NCBI GenBank assembly: GCA_008360955.1 | Contig: LUCM01006560.1 | Coordinates: 203,364-267,363, forward strand | Source of the DNA: Fasciolopsis buskii | Lineage: Eukaryota; Platyhelminthes; Trematoda; Plagiorchiida; Fasciolidae | Direction of reading: 5' to 3' | Length of the DNA: 64,000 nt | Shown here: one piece after another, positions 37,255 to 48,430 of the stretch | Numbering within the stretch: the first letter of the stretch is position 1 | How the letters are laid out: each line of letters begins with the position of its first letter | Notes under the pieces: generated by a model | What the model saw: the letters and a program-made list of their open reading frames with translations, nothing else | Databases searched by the model: none | What the model was told of the DNA's origin: nothing | Made by a program: the position numbers and the translations under genes

Positions 37255-39566
37255 CTAAACTCGAGAAGAAGAGTGCATGGGCATTAACCTTTCACACCAA
37301 AATTGAAAGCTGTACTCGTGGTAAACGTTTCAAATCGAAATTACAAAAAAATCTCATATGCTTATTGAGCGAATAAAAAACAAAAAAAATATGACAGCTT
37401 TTATTCTAATGCGCGCACAATGTGTGCCTTGAATGACACAGTAAAATCGGATTCAATTCCAGCTAGGAAAAACCAGTTCAGATAATCGGTGATATCTAAA
37501 TTTACAATATGATTTGAATGGAAATGACAAGTATTTCGGGTGGCCGTTAAGCGAGAGAAAGCGAGTACTCATTTGTAGTTCATGGGTTAAGTGAAATTAC
37601 CAAATCGAGTACTGTCCCCGACTCCGATGCATACATGCAAACCTCACATTATTAGCTCCAATTATGGGCTGAAAACCAATCTGCGTCATGCATTCTAACG
37701 TGCTAAAGCACCCATTGGTGCTTTATTGTATTCCATTCTATTGTCCCATTTCAGCCAAAAACAATAAAGAAAGATAAAACAGTTACACTTGTCGTTTGTA
37801 AAAAAGAAAGGCCAGTAGGGAGAAAAACACGTCAAGTGAATGGCTTGAGCATCTGTGGTAGGTTGCTCAGGGAGTTCTCTGAAACATGGGATTTTATTGG
37901 GCAAATCAAGGCCGTCAATGGCGGGGCGTAAATGATGAAAAATCATACGAGAACCTTAGGGAACCTCTGAGTCACTGACTTTGTGGACATTCAATGCAAT
38001 GATGTACGGGTAGAAAACGGAAATCTTGACCTCGCTAAAACTAGGATGGACGAATGTTGGTCAAAGTGATTCAGGCTTAGCGGCGGGATTGTTAAGGCAG
38101 CAGGTTCGGGTCTGAAACAAACTGTAGTAGCGCGTGACCTTAAGATGGCTTAAAAATATATAGATTCAAGATTGGGGTTTAGAAACAATTCTTTGAGTTC
38201 CCTCCCACCCCCCCGGCATCTACGCAAGCCTACGGCGGTTTCATATTTGATTCATCCATCAACTGACACTTACCGAAGTTAAACCGCCTGTCACATCCAA
38301 GCCAAGCAGGCCATAACGTTTCCAATTTCGGCTCCGTGATTTCTCACGTCAAAGGAATTACTTCTCAGTTCAAGTTCGAAAATGATACAGATCAGCGAGC
38401 TGGTTATTTGGACAGGTTACGCACGCTTGACCATGTACACGGTGCTCTCGCCAGTATAAAATAGGGCCAAAAGATGTGCCTCAGTGAAGGGCTTGTTCCC
38501 TGCGGCTGTGGTTGCCTGAGCCCGGTTGCAGCTATCGCCGCCTCGTGTCCGTGCGATTTGGGCGAGCCAGTCACAGTGTCACCACCTGTCAATGAGTCAG
38601 CAGTGCCTTTGACAATGCGAATTGGTCGCCCGAGTGGCTTCTTGCTACCGAATCTAGGGGACCTTGACGCATGTCACGCGGTTGTGTTGACGTTGGAACA
38701 GTAGTGCATGATGTATAAGTGGAGTTGCCGACACATAATTAGCGACATATTCGCCCATGTAGTATCAAATGGAGCACCAGGCGACACAAAAATGTCGGAG
38801 CTAAGATACAATCGATTTGAAAGAGGAAGAAATAACTGGAAGGTGAGAGTATCCTTGTTGTTCACTGCCGATCCGAGTTTAGGGTGGATCCAATGGCGTG
38901 AGCACGGCGGAAGCCTATGCCCCGTCTTCGGCATAGGGGGAGAGGTGAGCGTGGCGAACGGAGTCAAAAAGGAGCAACGACAAGTTATTTGTGGGAATCA
39001 CCAAATCAAACCACCGGTCTCTCCGCGATACGAGAACGCTAGTGGGGTAAGATCCTTCCCATGAACACCAAATCCTCCGGACTTAAACTTTGATGAAACA
39101 TGGGAAATCACTAGGACCGAAAGATTACGCTAGTGGGAAACTTACCGAATCTCCAAAGTCTTGGAAACGCCTCTGGGAAAACCGTAGGATGAAATACCAC
39201 TAATATTTGTCGAAGAGTCGCAGTTGCTTTTTATACCGATGGTCGAAATACACCAGTATCCCCACGATGCACTATGATTTGTGTTATTTTTTCACAGTGA
39301 TTCGCATAATCCTAATACGGTCGAGTGGCACTGCACCCAAAAGTCAGGGGTTTCAAAGGGGATGAACGTATCTTTGTCATGTGTAATCGTGTTCGCTGCG
39401 GCCACGCTACTCGACTGAGTCAGACCGGTTCCTTTAATCAGTCCTGTGTAAGCGATCAAATGAATGTCTGCGACAGACTACTTTGAAGGGGGAAAGTGAA
39501 AACAACCGTCAAAGTTTGGGGTCACCTGATGCAATTTTTGAAGTAAGGCCAATTCAATTTGCGTAG
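37255..39566. other. No supported gene; CpG-rich patch
   Basis: 38,480-38,700 is CpG-rich and open on both strands without splice bounds. A B-box-like GGTTCGGGTCT occurs near 38105. Neither supports a gene call. Confidence 0.4.
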
Positions 39567-39766
39567 ACATGAGGACAATCGATTCAGCATTTATCCTCGT
39601 TGTACAGTCAGACCGCTTTACCGATTCGATACTGAAAAACGGTTTGTTGTCAAATCCAATTTGTGTAGTGATGATGAAGTAGTGGGAAAAGTTTACGCAC
39701 ACGTATTAGAGGTTCATTATAGACTTTTTTCGCTGGATTATGAATTTAATGATGAATATACACCAG
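39567..39766 (+). CDS. Candidate internal exon, unknown gene
   Basis: Acceptor-like TTTGCGTAG (ends 39566) and donor CAG|GTGAGC (39767 on) bound a 200-bp open frame. The peptide includes HEDNRFSIYPRCTVRPLYR, then FDTEKRFVVKSNLC, VVGKVYAHVLEVHYRLFSLD and YEFNDEY, which looks like folded protein with alternating beta-type segments. An in-frame TAA lies 20 bases before the acceptor end, as expected for an intron. I could not match it to a family. Confidence 0.36.
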
Positions 39767-42345
39767 GTGAGCAAGTAAGTTGGAAACATTTATCGACCGC
39801 CTAGACTGTAGTACAGCCATAGGATGCATTTTACATCTTCAAAGTGTGAGCTGGTACTGGAGGACTGAATTAGCTAGAAGCTCAAAGCTTGTTCTAGCAG
39901 AGGAAAATTTCGGTGAAGTAGATATGTTTAATTACTTGGTATTTTGCATCTCGCCAGGTGTCGTCAAGACTTAGCTTGGGATCCGGTTGTCGATCACAAG
40001 CCGAGTATACATAGTAGCGGTTCCTGCTATGCGTCTCAAAAACGTGGCCGTTGGGAGCATGTGTGCTAAGAATTTCGGTGATTAAATACTTGCCTTCGCA
40101 GTACTGGTAGACTAGGGTCGAGAACTGTCTCGGTAACTCAGAGACATGGGGAAAGGTACTGGCCCACGGAGTTTAATCCTAGGCAGGAGCACTGGATTGA
40201 AATAGGATACTTTGGTTAGGTCATGGGTGGCGAATACTCATAGACTGCCTGTCGCGCTCTCCAAGGCAAGCGGTGAATCGAGGTTGGGTCGAGATAGTTA
40301 GTAGTCTGGTTCATATAGGTCTATTTGGACTGCCAAGTTGAGGTCTACAAGATCTCCCCCCCCCAGACACACACACACACACACATACACGCATACGAGA
40401 CGATTGGAGACAATAGAGTGATATGGCCAAACAGTACATTCAATGACGTTCTTAAATTTGACATTTTTCTTCTATACAGGTCCGCAATCTACTGCTTTGC
40501 ACTCAATCTTTCACTATTTCTCGTTAATTTCTCTTATGAGTAAATGGTGCTATGAGGTTGTACTCAAAACTAGAATATACCAATGAAAGATCAAGAGACT
40601 GCAAAAAATTAAACTGAAACTGTAAATCAGTTCGACTCGTCAAGTAAGTTCAGGCATTATTTATGCCGAAAAGTGTTGGTTCTTTCACCGGACACTGGAG
40701 CCCCCGAGACTGAGTGCACAATTATGTCACGACTTTCGCCATCTGGTTTGAGGATGCTCATAGAATTCATCTGTTGGATTTGCTATGACCATAATTCGCT
40801 TACCTCTCATTTCTTCCGTACTGTGTCGAGATGGTTGAATCAGAAACCGGTCCGGTAATGTCTCCCATTATTTAAATAATGGTAAATCATGTCTGCCTAT
40901 CTGCTGGGCTTCCCAAGGGAAGGTCACAGAGGGAATGCTTGATGAACCATGAAAAGGCGCATGCGTGTCGCTAACAAACCTCGTCATGCACAGACGCAAA
41001 ATAAAAAGTAACTCCTCTGGAAGAGAAATTATTCGTAGAGCTTGCCGAACCTTTGGGTCTCGGTTTGTCTGAATGCATATTTCCTGAAATATGCATATTT
41101 CCACCATTCATTTGAATTCGCTTCAAGAGCATTTCTAATATCAGTTTAGCGTGTCATTTCCAATTTGCCGGATTCCATTCAAGTTAGGCCAATGGTTTTT
41201 GTGAATCTAGTCAGTTGGCCTAGTAGCAACCGTTCACAATTTTAACACTATCAGTGCAACGACAGCAGACGTATACGGATAATACGCGGCGAAAAGGAGG
41301 TCCTTAAAAGTATTTCACCTGCTGTATCAGTCCAAACGAAACTAGGCTGTAATTATCCTTACAATCTGATTTTTCTAATCACACGTTTGGAGCGTTCACA
41401 TGCTGTGGACGAAGCATACTCCAGTCCCGCTAGGGCTGACGATACCGGGGAAGTAGTGAATCGGAGACCATGGGAACCACAAAATGGCTCCCGGTAAATT
41501 GGGCGTAGGAATGAGTTGGGCAACTGCAAGCTGTTGTTTACTGTCAAACGATTCAACAAATTCGAGGAATAAAAAGTCGGAACTTTCTGCATTTTGATAT
41601 ACTGACAAATGTGGCGTTGGTATAATGAGCAGTGTTGAGTAAGTACAGTCGCTGATGTTGGCATTGGGTTGGATGTGGCCGCGGTCTGAATGTAACCACA
41701 TACTACAGATAATCAATCACCATAAAACATAGACAACTTTGAATTTTGTGAGGAATCTTCAAGAGTAATCTAACGCTCCGCGACTCGTGCAGCACCTAAC
41801 TTTGGAGTATATGCCCACTTTCAACCGTTTAATGTGTAAAACAGGAGGTTGGACAAGGAAGAACAATGCAAAACGATGCATTCAAGAGAAAATATTTTTG
41901 TGAAAAGTAATCACTCGTACTCATGTCATTACATCGCGAAATATCTGGAAGAATTTTTAGGAGGGATTGGATTAGTCAGATAAAAATATGGGTGGGGAAG
42001 GGATTTGTGGTGTTACGTGCAAACCGGAATACACATGAACGTATTGTGTTAGTTGTTTTTTGGTCTAGGGTTTGCATCAGGACGGACGGTGGGCCAGGGG
42101 AGTTGAAGGATATTCAACGTTTTGCCAAGAAGCACTGGGTCAAATTCTAATAAGGAGGCAAACATATGTGGTTCACACTTTTATTGCGAAGCGAAGCAAG
42201 TCACAGTCCTCAGCCTTTGCCCGACCGTGTATATCGTTCTGTTCCAGACCACGCTCACGCGAGATCCACGGTTTGACGAGCTGAGCATCCCCGGACCAAT
42301 TCGACCATGTGCCGAACGCTCTTACTTCCGTTCTTTTGGACCTAC
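39767..42345. other. No supported gene
   Basis: Holds poly-C and (AC)n at 40357-40385. Short frames on both strands lack splice support. Confidence 0.4.
40357..40385. repeat. Poly-C followed by (AC)n microsatellite
   Basis: C-rich run at 40356-40364, then about nine AC units. Confidence 0.85.
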
Positions 42346-42620
42346 CTTCGGCGCTGTTGGTCCGATTGTCCGAAGTGATGGCTTGAAGTGTCGCTCTCAG
42401 CTGGGGGAGGGGAGGTCGTGCTGTTTATCTGAGTCCTGGGTCTGCTGCCCGTGTTTTCTGCTGCCACGGACTTTGTCTGTTGGGGAGTACTTTCGACATA
42501 ATCCTTGTTCTTACTTCTTTGGGCGTCTGCTTCCAACTGGTTCGTGCTGCGGGATCGATTACCCTCTCCATTCGTTGTGGTCGCAATCTCCTCTACAATA
42601 TTTTTATGAGACCACAGTGG
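42346..42620 (-). CDS. Candidate internal exon encoding a disordered polar segment
   Basis: The minus strand has an acceptor (GACACAGTAG, ending 42621) and a donor AAG|GTAGGT (GT at 42345-42344) around 275 open bases. The peptide is highly polar: HKNIVEEIATTTNGEGN, EADAQRSKNKDYVESTPQQ, TSSHHFGQSDQQ. It lacks hydrophobic core, so it is probably intrinsically disordered. The plus strand is open for 206 codons over the same area but reads as a Cys/Phe-rich mirror with no ATG start, so I prefer the minus strand. Confidence 0.34.
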
Positions 42621-43619
42621 CTACTGTGTCAAAAACTGTCCGCTTCTCACCGATAATTGGGTTGAACTTTGAAAAAAAGTCAACTTTTTCTCATGTTTAT
42701 TGCATTATTTCAAGTTTGAACGTGCGAGTCGCGTGTCTTTGAATTCAAATATCCAAATTAATCTCTTCTGGTAGAAAAAATATTAGCAAAGATTGCTGTT
42801 TGGTTCTATGCTTGTACGTGGTACCACCGTCAAAAGATTGTGGTCTATTCTTGAGAGGTCTGAGGATCAAATTCGTGATTCTACTGTCGTAAAAATCTCA
42901 GTTGTCCGAGATGAATCAAGCAAAATGTTAGGGGATTTGAAATTGGTACCGCGGCTACGCTCCACATGCTTGGCAATATTTCGGTTTCCGTGCAAGATTT
43001 TCCATTGGACTTTTATATTCCAGTTTAAATTGGATCAATTTACAATTCGATTAAAAATGAGAACATGAGATAGAGTACAGATGGAGGGAAGATGGAAATC
43101 CTGGGAGAGGATAGGCAACTTTGAGCTGGGTGCACTTATACGAACACGGCTGTGAACGCACTAGGGTTGACTGAAAATTAGTACTTCATCCCTAAGTGTA
43201 AAACGCATCACGATGGATTTGTTGGAACCTAATTGGCGCTCCCTTGATAAGAGGAAAACTTTTCAGTTACATGGACGGTCGAATTTGCAACAACGGTGGC
43301 TTAGTGCTATTCAAAAATTAAAGAGTGCCAGTTGTCATGTTACACTGGCCCATATGGTAACCGAGACCAGTCACTGTTGCATCCATAAATCCATCCGCAG
43401 TGAAATTTTCACAACCGTGACGAATCTCAACATAACAATCATCTCCAATATGGTCCCCGTTATTACAATTATCCAAAGCGATGGTGGCGTGGTGGCATTC
43501 GTAGCAGTGGCGTCAACTGACGTTGCAAAAACCGACTGATTAAACCCAAAATATTGACATTCAGGTGCAATATTTCAAAGTCAGATATCCGAGAGGGCGA
43601 CGTACTGTTGAATGTGCAC
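42621..43619. other. No supported gene; one small plus-strand ORF
   Basis: A 108-codon plus frame begins at ATG 43213 (context ACGATGG, favourable) reading MDLLEPNWRSLDKRK, ends TGA at 43539 and abuts RTE copy B. It has no recognised domain and may be chance. Confidence 0.3.
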
Positions 43620-43623
43620 TCTG

Positions 43624-43712
43624 TCACAGCGAGACTGCACCTTGACGTGGTTTGACGGTTTGCGTGCCTCCATGACCCAACTAACCATACAAGATGGCTT
43701 ATCTCATACCGA
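43624..43712 (+). repeat. 89-bp RTE leader segment shared with 54089-54177
   Basis: Two mismatches in 89 aligned bases against 54089-54177, same orientation. The corresponding part of copy A (about 7330-7260, minus) is clearly more diverged. This is the 5'-most recognisable part of the element. Confidence 0.9.
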
Positions 43713-44075
43713 AAATCCAATCACGCTCGGAAGGTTAAGGGGTTAATGGGCATGACCAAGTAATCTCCTGGTCCTCCAGGTTTGCAGTTAATCTCATCTT
43801 GCAACTCAATCGGGAAAAGAGTGATAGAATAATTGATTCAAGGAGATGGGCTCCCACTTAGCCGCTCCACGACGCCTTGCTGAAGGGTTCTCGCTAGACC
43901 GGAAGGCTTTGGTTGGGAGCCTAATTCGTTCTCCTGCTTAGCGGCTAGACCCCTAGCAACATTTATCCGAAAAACCTCAATGAATAGCGTAAACACAGTA
44001 AATTCCACATCGCATCAATCGTCGCGCAGGATAATCATGACCGCGCTACCCATTGCTTCGAGCAGGGTGGGGAGT

Positions 44076-44265
44076 GGACCGGCGGTGGTCAAACGGATAA
44101 GACCGTGGCGCTTAAACGTAACGGTCGCGGGTCCAAATTCTCCCACCGCCAGTCAACTTACCCACTTGGCAGCCTCGGCTGGTCGCGGCCCCCTTCCTGA
44201 AAATTGATGTACCTTGTTGTTTCATTAATAAAGGGAGTAAATGAAAAAAGATAAAAGATAAATAT
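44076..44265 (+). mobile_element. tRNA-derived SINE, copy 2, inserted in the RTE copy B leader
   Basis: The tRNA-like head 44081-44150 has acceptor-stem halves GGCGGTG (44081-44087) and CACCGCC (44144-44150) that pair perfectly. An A-box-like TGGTCAAACGGATAAG and a decayed B-box GGGTCCAAATTC lie between. The body CCCACTTGGCAGCC, GCGGCCCCCTTCC, TTCATTAATAAAGGG and an AAAAGATA-type tail match copy 1 at 26.4 kb in order. Flanking sequence on both sides aligns to uninterrupted leader of RTE copy A, which fixes the insertion. Confidence 0.85.
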
Positions 44266-44464
44266 ACGCTTGCTCCGAATTCTCGTGCTGGGTTAACGCC
44301 CCACTGCCTGTAGGTGAAACTTTTCACTCAAAGGCTCCGGTTAATGTTCCCAAAGAAAAACCCATCCTACATCGTGGGCAACCTCGAAATACCGGTCGTC
44401 CGAATACGCCTAGTATGCTTCGTACAGAGAACCATTCTAATTTCTATTCTTCCGAAATAGGGAC

Positions 44465-45640
44465 GGACCATGCAAGATGCCACGAAGAATTGCGCCTCGA
44501 TGGATTTATCTAGTGACAGCATTAGTCGAAGGGGGAGAAGTAGTTTGCAAGCATTACTTAAGTGTTCACTTCACTTGCGTGTTTTCAACGTCCGAGCACT
44601 CGCCCAAATCAGGCAACAAGCAGCCCTAGCTGGAACTCTTGAATCTTTTAAAATAGATTTATACTGCAACTTCGAAACGCACATGCGGGATCGCACTTCC
44701 ATGATCACTCTTCGTAGCCCATATACAACCTCATTCTCTTGCTTCACTCTTCGCGTGTCCGGTGATCCGGTTTCGAGCGCTCTTGGCGAGGCTGGTGTTG
44801 GGATCGCTTTGGGAGTGCGAGTCGATCGTACACACATAGATTGGATTCCAGTCAACAGCCGTTCTATGTGTAGTTTGGTTAGACTGTTCTGCACGTGTGA
44901 ATAACAATGGATTGATGCGCCCTTGTTTGTTCGTCCTATCTGCGTATGCGCCCACCAATTGCAGCTCCCCTGAGGCCAAAGACGACTTCTACCGGAGGTT
45001 TTGTGGGTTACTCCGATGTGTGCGTTCAACGGACGTTGTTTTCGTTGCTGGTGATTTTAACGCCCAACTTGGTTACTTGATATATAAAGAAAAGTAGATC
45101 GAGGGACAATTTTCTGTCCCATCCGATCGGACTGACAACGGAGATCGTCACATCCAAGTTTGTTTGGACCACAGGGTGTTTCTGACAAATACCAATTTTT
45201 GTCACAAAGGCTATATCGAGAAACCTGGCAACCTGCTTCACCTTCACACTTTTGGACTCAGATAGATCACAATGCCATTGGTCACCGGAGGCATGAATCA
45301 GTCGATAGTTGCTGATCATTCTGGTTCACACCTGTGAACTCAAACCATGCTATGGCCCGAGCTCTCATTTGTTTGCGCCTAGTCAGTGATCACGTCAGCA
45401 CAAAATTTACTTGTCGGCCATAGCAGATTCTAGATGATAATCCCCGACCTCAGTTCCAATCGAAACTCTTAATGAGGTTTTCGACTGAATAGAATGCCCA
45501 GAATCTGAGCGAACACTAGAGGGTAATCGAAGCAGACCTACAGTCAGCGGTAATTGCCGTGTACATAAACCACAGAGGTGTTGGGTATCCCAGGTTACAG
45601 TTGCACCGTTAGATACACACAGACCCACCCCTAGGGATGC
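44465..45640 (+). pseudogene. Endonuclease domain remnant of RTE copy B
   Basis: Plus-strand APE-type endonuclease. An open frame from 44470 encodes FNVRALAQIRQQAALAGTLE and GEAGVGIAL, ending at a TGA near 44902. A shift before that stop is required to continue into the second frame (44897-45097), which contains VLSAYAPTNCSSPEA and VVFVAGDFNAQLG, the two diagnostic motifs including the catalytic GDFN. Later stops are present. The 442 bases 44465-44906 differ from copy A at one position (44512), and the shared stop and frameshift are inside that block. Confidence 0.88.
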
Positions 45641-46128
45641 AACGTGCAATAAGACTCACAGATCCGGGGACCTCAAATGACCCGGAACATGAGAAATGAC
45701 CGGTGCGTTGGTGGATAGAAAAGTGTAGAAAAATGGAGAAGTCTGCGGCTGTCGGAAATATTTCCAATCTAAAGGGATTCATTTCAAATGCTAGTACACG
45801 GAATTCGTCTGTCATCGAGGTGATTAAAGAATCGGACCGTTCACTGGTTTACTCTCCAGACCATCGCCTGAAAATTTCGGCAGGACAATTCTGGACAAAT
45901 TAAAATGAACCTGGGGCTATAGTGGATGCTCCACATGTGACAGCAAGTGAACCAATGCAGGCGGATACTAGCCGTGCTCCCGAAATAGAAGTGATCAGAA
46001 AGTAAGATTTTCTTATAAGGCAAAAAACGGCTAGACTGGATGGGCTTGGCGCGGACTAGCTACACTCGGGAGTTGTTGGCTCTCAAGGTCAAATCTCGCA
46101 TCCAACTACTTATTTTGTAAACATTCAA

Positions 46129-46311
46129 ATGGCTATTGCACAGTTTGTCACCGTGTTGTTGTGTTTATTGTTGTTTGTCACAATAGTTCGTGTACACACT
46201 GACCGATTGTCTGACAGACTGGTCTCCCGACCGACGGAAAACACCACAAAACTGGGCCTGTCCCAATTTAGACCCAGCGTACGTGCCAGCATTAACAACA
46301 TTGCCGACTAA
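46129..46311 (+). CDS. Candidate small secreted peptide, 60 residues
   Basis: Complete ORF from ATG 46129 to TAA 46309-46311 with a strong start context (CAAATGG: A at about -3, G at +4). The N-terminus has a hydrophobic core typical of a signal peptide (AQFVTVLLCLLLFVTIV), followed by a polar 38-residue mature part with RLSDRLVSRPTENT and FRPSVRASINNIAD. There are no cysteines after the signal and no dibasic sites, so it is not a classic neuropeptide precursor. It starts about 120 bases after the end of RTE copy B. No AATAAA was seen nearby. It could be chance. Confidence 0.33.
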   Translation: MAIAQFVTVLLCLLLFVTIVRVHTDRLSDRLVSRPTENTTKLGLSQFRPSVRASINNIAD

Positions 46312-47529
46312 CGGATGATCGCCTGGTAACTTTTACCGAGTTTCAACAAATGTGTACATTGCTCTGCTTTCGTTGAATTTTTCTGTCTTCTTAATCCCGA
46401 TTCAAATATCAGAGAGTGGGAGAGAGAGAGAGTTTTCCCGTCTCCGTTTCATTGACTGTAAATGAGGTCCTGTGTTCAGTCTTCTCAGTTCAATCAAGAT
46501 TTCACACACGCAAATTTCGTGTGCGTATGCACCCGCGTACCCATAGCAAACACGAGTGACGAAACCGGTCGTGATTACACAACATCAAAATGATAGATCT
46601 ATCGATTTCCACATTCAGTGCAATCGAATGTAATCATATGAATCGTGTATACATACTGCACGCGTGCATGCATACGCACATACGCACGAAAGCGGATAAG
46701 CAAGCAAGTACGCAATAACAAAGAGCAATGCTAGAAAAACGATTAACTGGTTACACAATAGCCTCCAGTCGATGCGGGCTTTAGTGACGTCATTCGTGTG
46801 CGTATGTGCGGGCATAGAGCACTTATGCAAACAATCGACAGGCATTAACCGCGACAAAGACACCAGAACGAGTGCAATCGAAGTTGTGACCGACGCATAT
46901 CTGGATGTTGTAACTGGGGCTATGGATAAGAGTCGTAAGCATGAGTGACACAATCGGGTCTGTTTAACACTAGGGTTAGTACAAAACTGTCTGCAATTCC
47001 GCACACAAACAGTGCTTTGGCTGAGTAGGTGAACAAAATTCTGCAACAACTATGCTGATTCTCCCTTGTGCAGAGGGAAGGAGAAAGAGAGGACGAAGAG
47101 GGGAGTGTTTGAGTAGTTACCTTTACCAAACCATATACTGAACTGATTAGGACAATCATCACTACAGGCTATCAGTTGAGGACAAGTTTTGTCATCGCTC
47201 TATGTTCTCACTCCACTGGTAAACACAACGATTTCAGAGTGTAAGAAACTACCCAAGCATGGAATTCATTCACGCGCATAAGCGCTTTTCAGCAAGCGGG
47301 AATGGGTCATAGTAAACAACTGGGTAACCAAACATTGTCCAGTTTATCGAGGATCTCAGGTCAGTTCAGCCTAATTCGTCCGTTCAAAAAATAGCCCTGC
47401 ACCAACATGCCCTAGTTGTGATTACTAACTCATAGCACCATCTCCTCAGAGGAGAAAGAGAGAACAACGAACAGTGAAAGATCGATCACAAAGTAATAAA
47501 ATGAACAACAATGTAGAACAGAAGAAAAT
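46312..47529. other. No supported gene; CpG/TG-rich patch
   Basis: 46,510-46,900 is rich in CGCACA/TGCGTA-type words and a GAGAGA run lies near 46,417-46,431. A 144-codon minus frame (47049-46615) crosses it but is Cys/Thr-rich and lacks splice support. Confidence 0.35.
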
Positions 47530-48430
47530 TTCGAATACAAAATTGCCCGGGGCGTGTCGCCCACTGTCCATGACCATCGCTTACGCGGGGGGATCCCGTG
47601 GACCCAAACTCGGTAGTTTAACCGCACCTACACGAGCCGGTTAAAGTTTTCATACATTTCTGCCATTTCATTGACCGGGTACTCCGAACAATTTTTTCAT
47701 CAATACCTGCTTCGAAGAACAGCGTACAACGAGGCAGTTGTTCTGCGAGCGTGCGCAAAACGTGTCCCAACCACCTCCACATATTCTGATTCAGTGCGTG
47801 TTCTAAAAAGAGGTTGAACCCTATTGCCCAGTACGTTATGCCTAACCTCACAAAATTCAACCCACCATATTCTACCAATACCACGAAGGCGACGGTATTC
47901 AAACGTCAAAAGTCTTCGCATACCTTCAGCTCTCAATGGCCATGTTTCGGAGCCGTTTAGCAACGCCTACCTCGCCACCGCTGCTGTTGCTGTGTATACT
48001 CGAGCTTTGATCGATAACCAAATGTCAGGTCTACGCCACAGACGTCCCAAACTGACAAATGCCAACCGAGCCTTCAATATGTGTGAAGACACTTCATCTG
48101 AGATACAACTACCCAGGTAACTAAATCTGCCCACTTCATCGAGTTGTTTCCTTGCAAGAAGAATGTTTGGTTTCGAACTAATCCACTCGTTCAACAGCAT
48201 TTTACACTTCGAAGATCCAACACGCACATCAAACATGCCTATAAACTATCGTTTAGACGATGGGGAAAAACTTGCAACACTATACGGGTGCACAACGTCA
48301 TCCGCATATTCCAAGTCAGGCAGATTTTGGTTTGAGCAAGCATCAATGCCACTATTCTCAAATGATGGGAGAGCTATCTCCATAATCATTTCCAACAAAA
48401 AAAAACTGAAGAGAAAAAGTGGAAGGTGAG
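47530..48430 (-). pseudogene. RTE-like reverse transcriptase, copy C, C-terminal half
   Basis: The minus strand carries NLPDLEYADDVV with the catalytic YADD at 48308-48297. Next come SSKCKMLLNEWIS, RFSYLGSCISDEVSSHI, KARLAF, LNGSETWPLRAEGMRRL and WRWLGHVLR, in the standard order of this RT family. The last recognisable block, KRWSWTVGDTPRA, lies near 47570-47530. Three frames are needed to follow it. It is 5'-truncated just upstream of YADD, as is common for target-primed insertions. Whether it is the same subfamily as copy A is likely but untested. Confidence 0.88.

Larger units (their letters stand above)
43620..46010 (+). mobile_element. RTE-like non-LTR retrotransposon copy B, 3'-truncated, with nested SINE
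   Basis: Plus-strand copy whose 5' leader (about 43620-44460) aligns with copy A. The first 89 bases (43624-43712) are 98% identical to 54089-54177 of copy D. A SINE interrupts the leader at 44076-44265. The endonuclease follows (44465-45640) and then the linker to the RT, about 45703-46010, with KMEKSAAVGNISNLKGF and PMQADTSRAPEIEVIRK. Homology stops near 46010, so no RT catalytic domain is left. The truncation point is approximate. Confidence 0.8.

Noticed and set aside
42122..42742. 206-codon plus-strand open frame
   Set aside because: It has no ATG start and a Cys/Phe-rich mirror composition. The minus strand has acceptor, donor and polar coding-like sequence in the same place.
44081..44150. 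Functional tRNA gene
   Set aside because: The acceptor stem pairs, but the T-stem and B box are decayed and the unit continues into a SINE body and A-rich tail.
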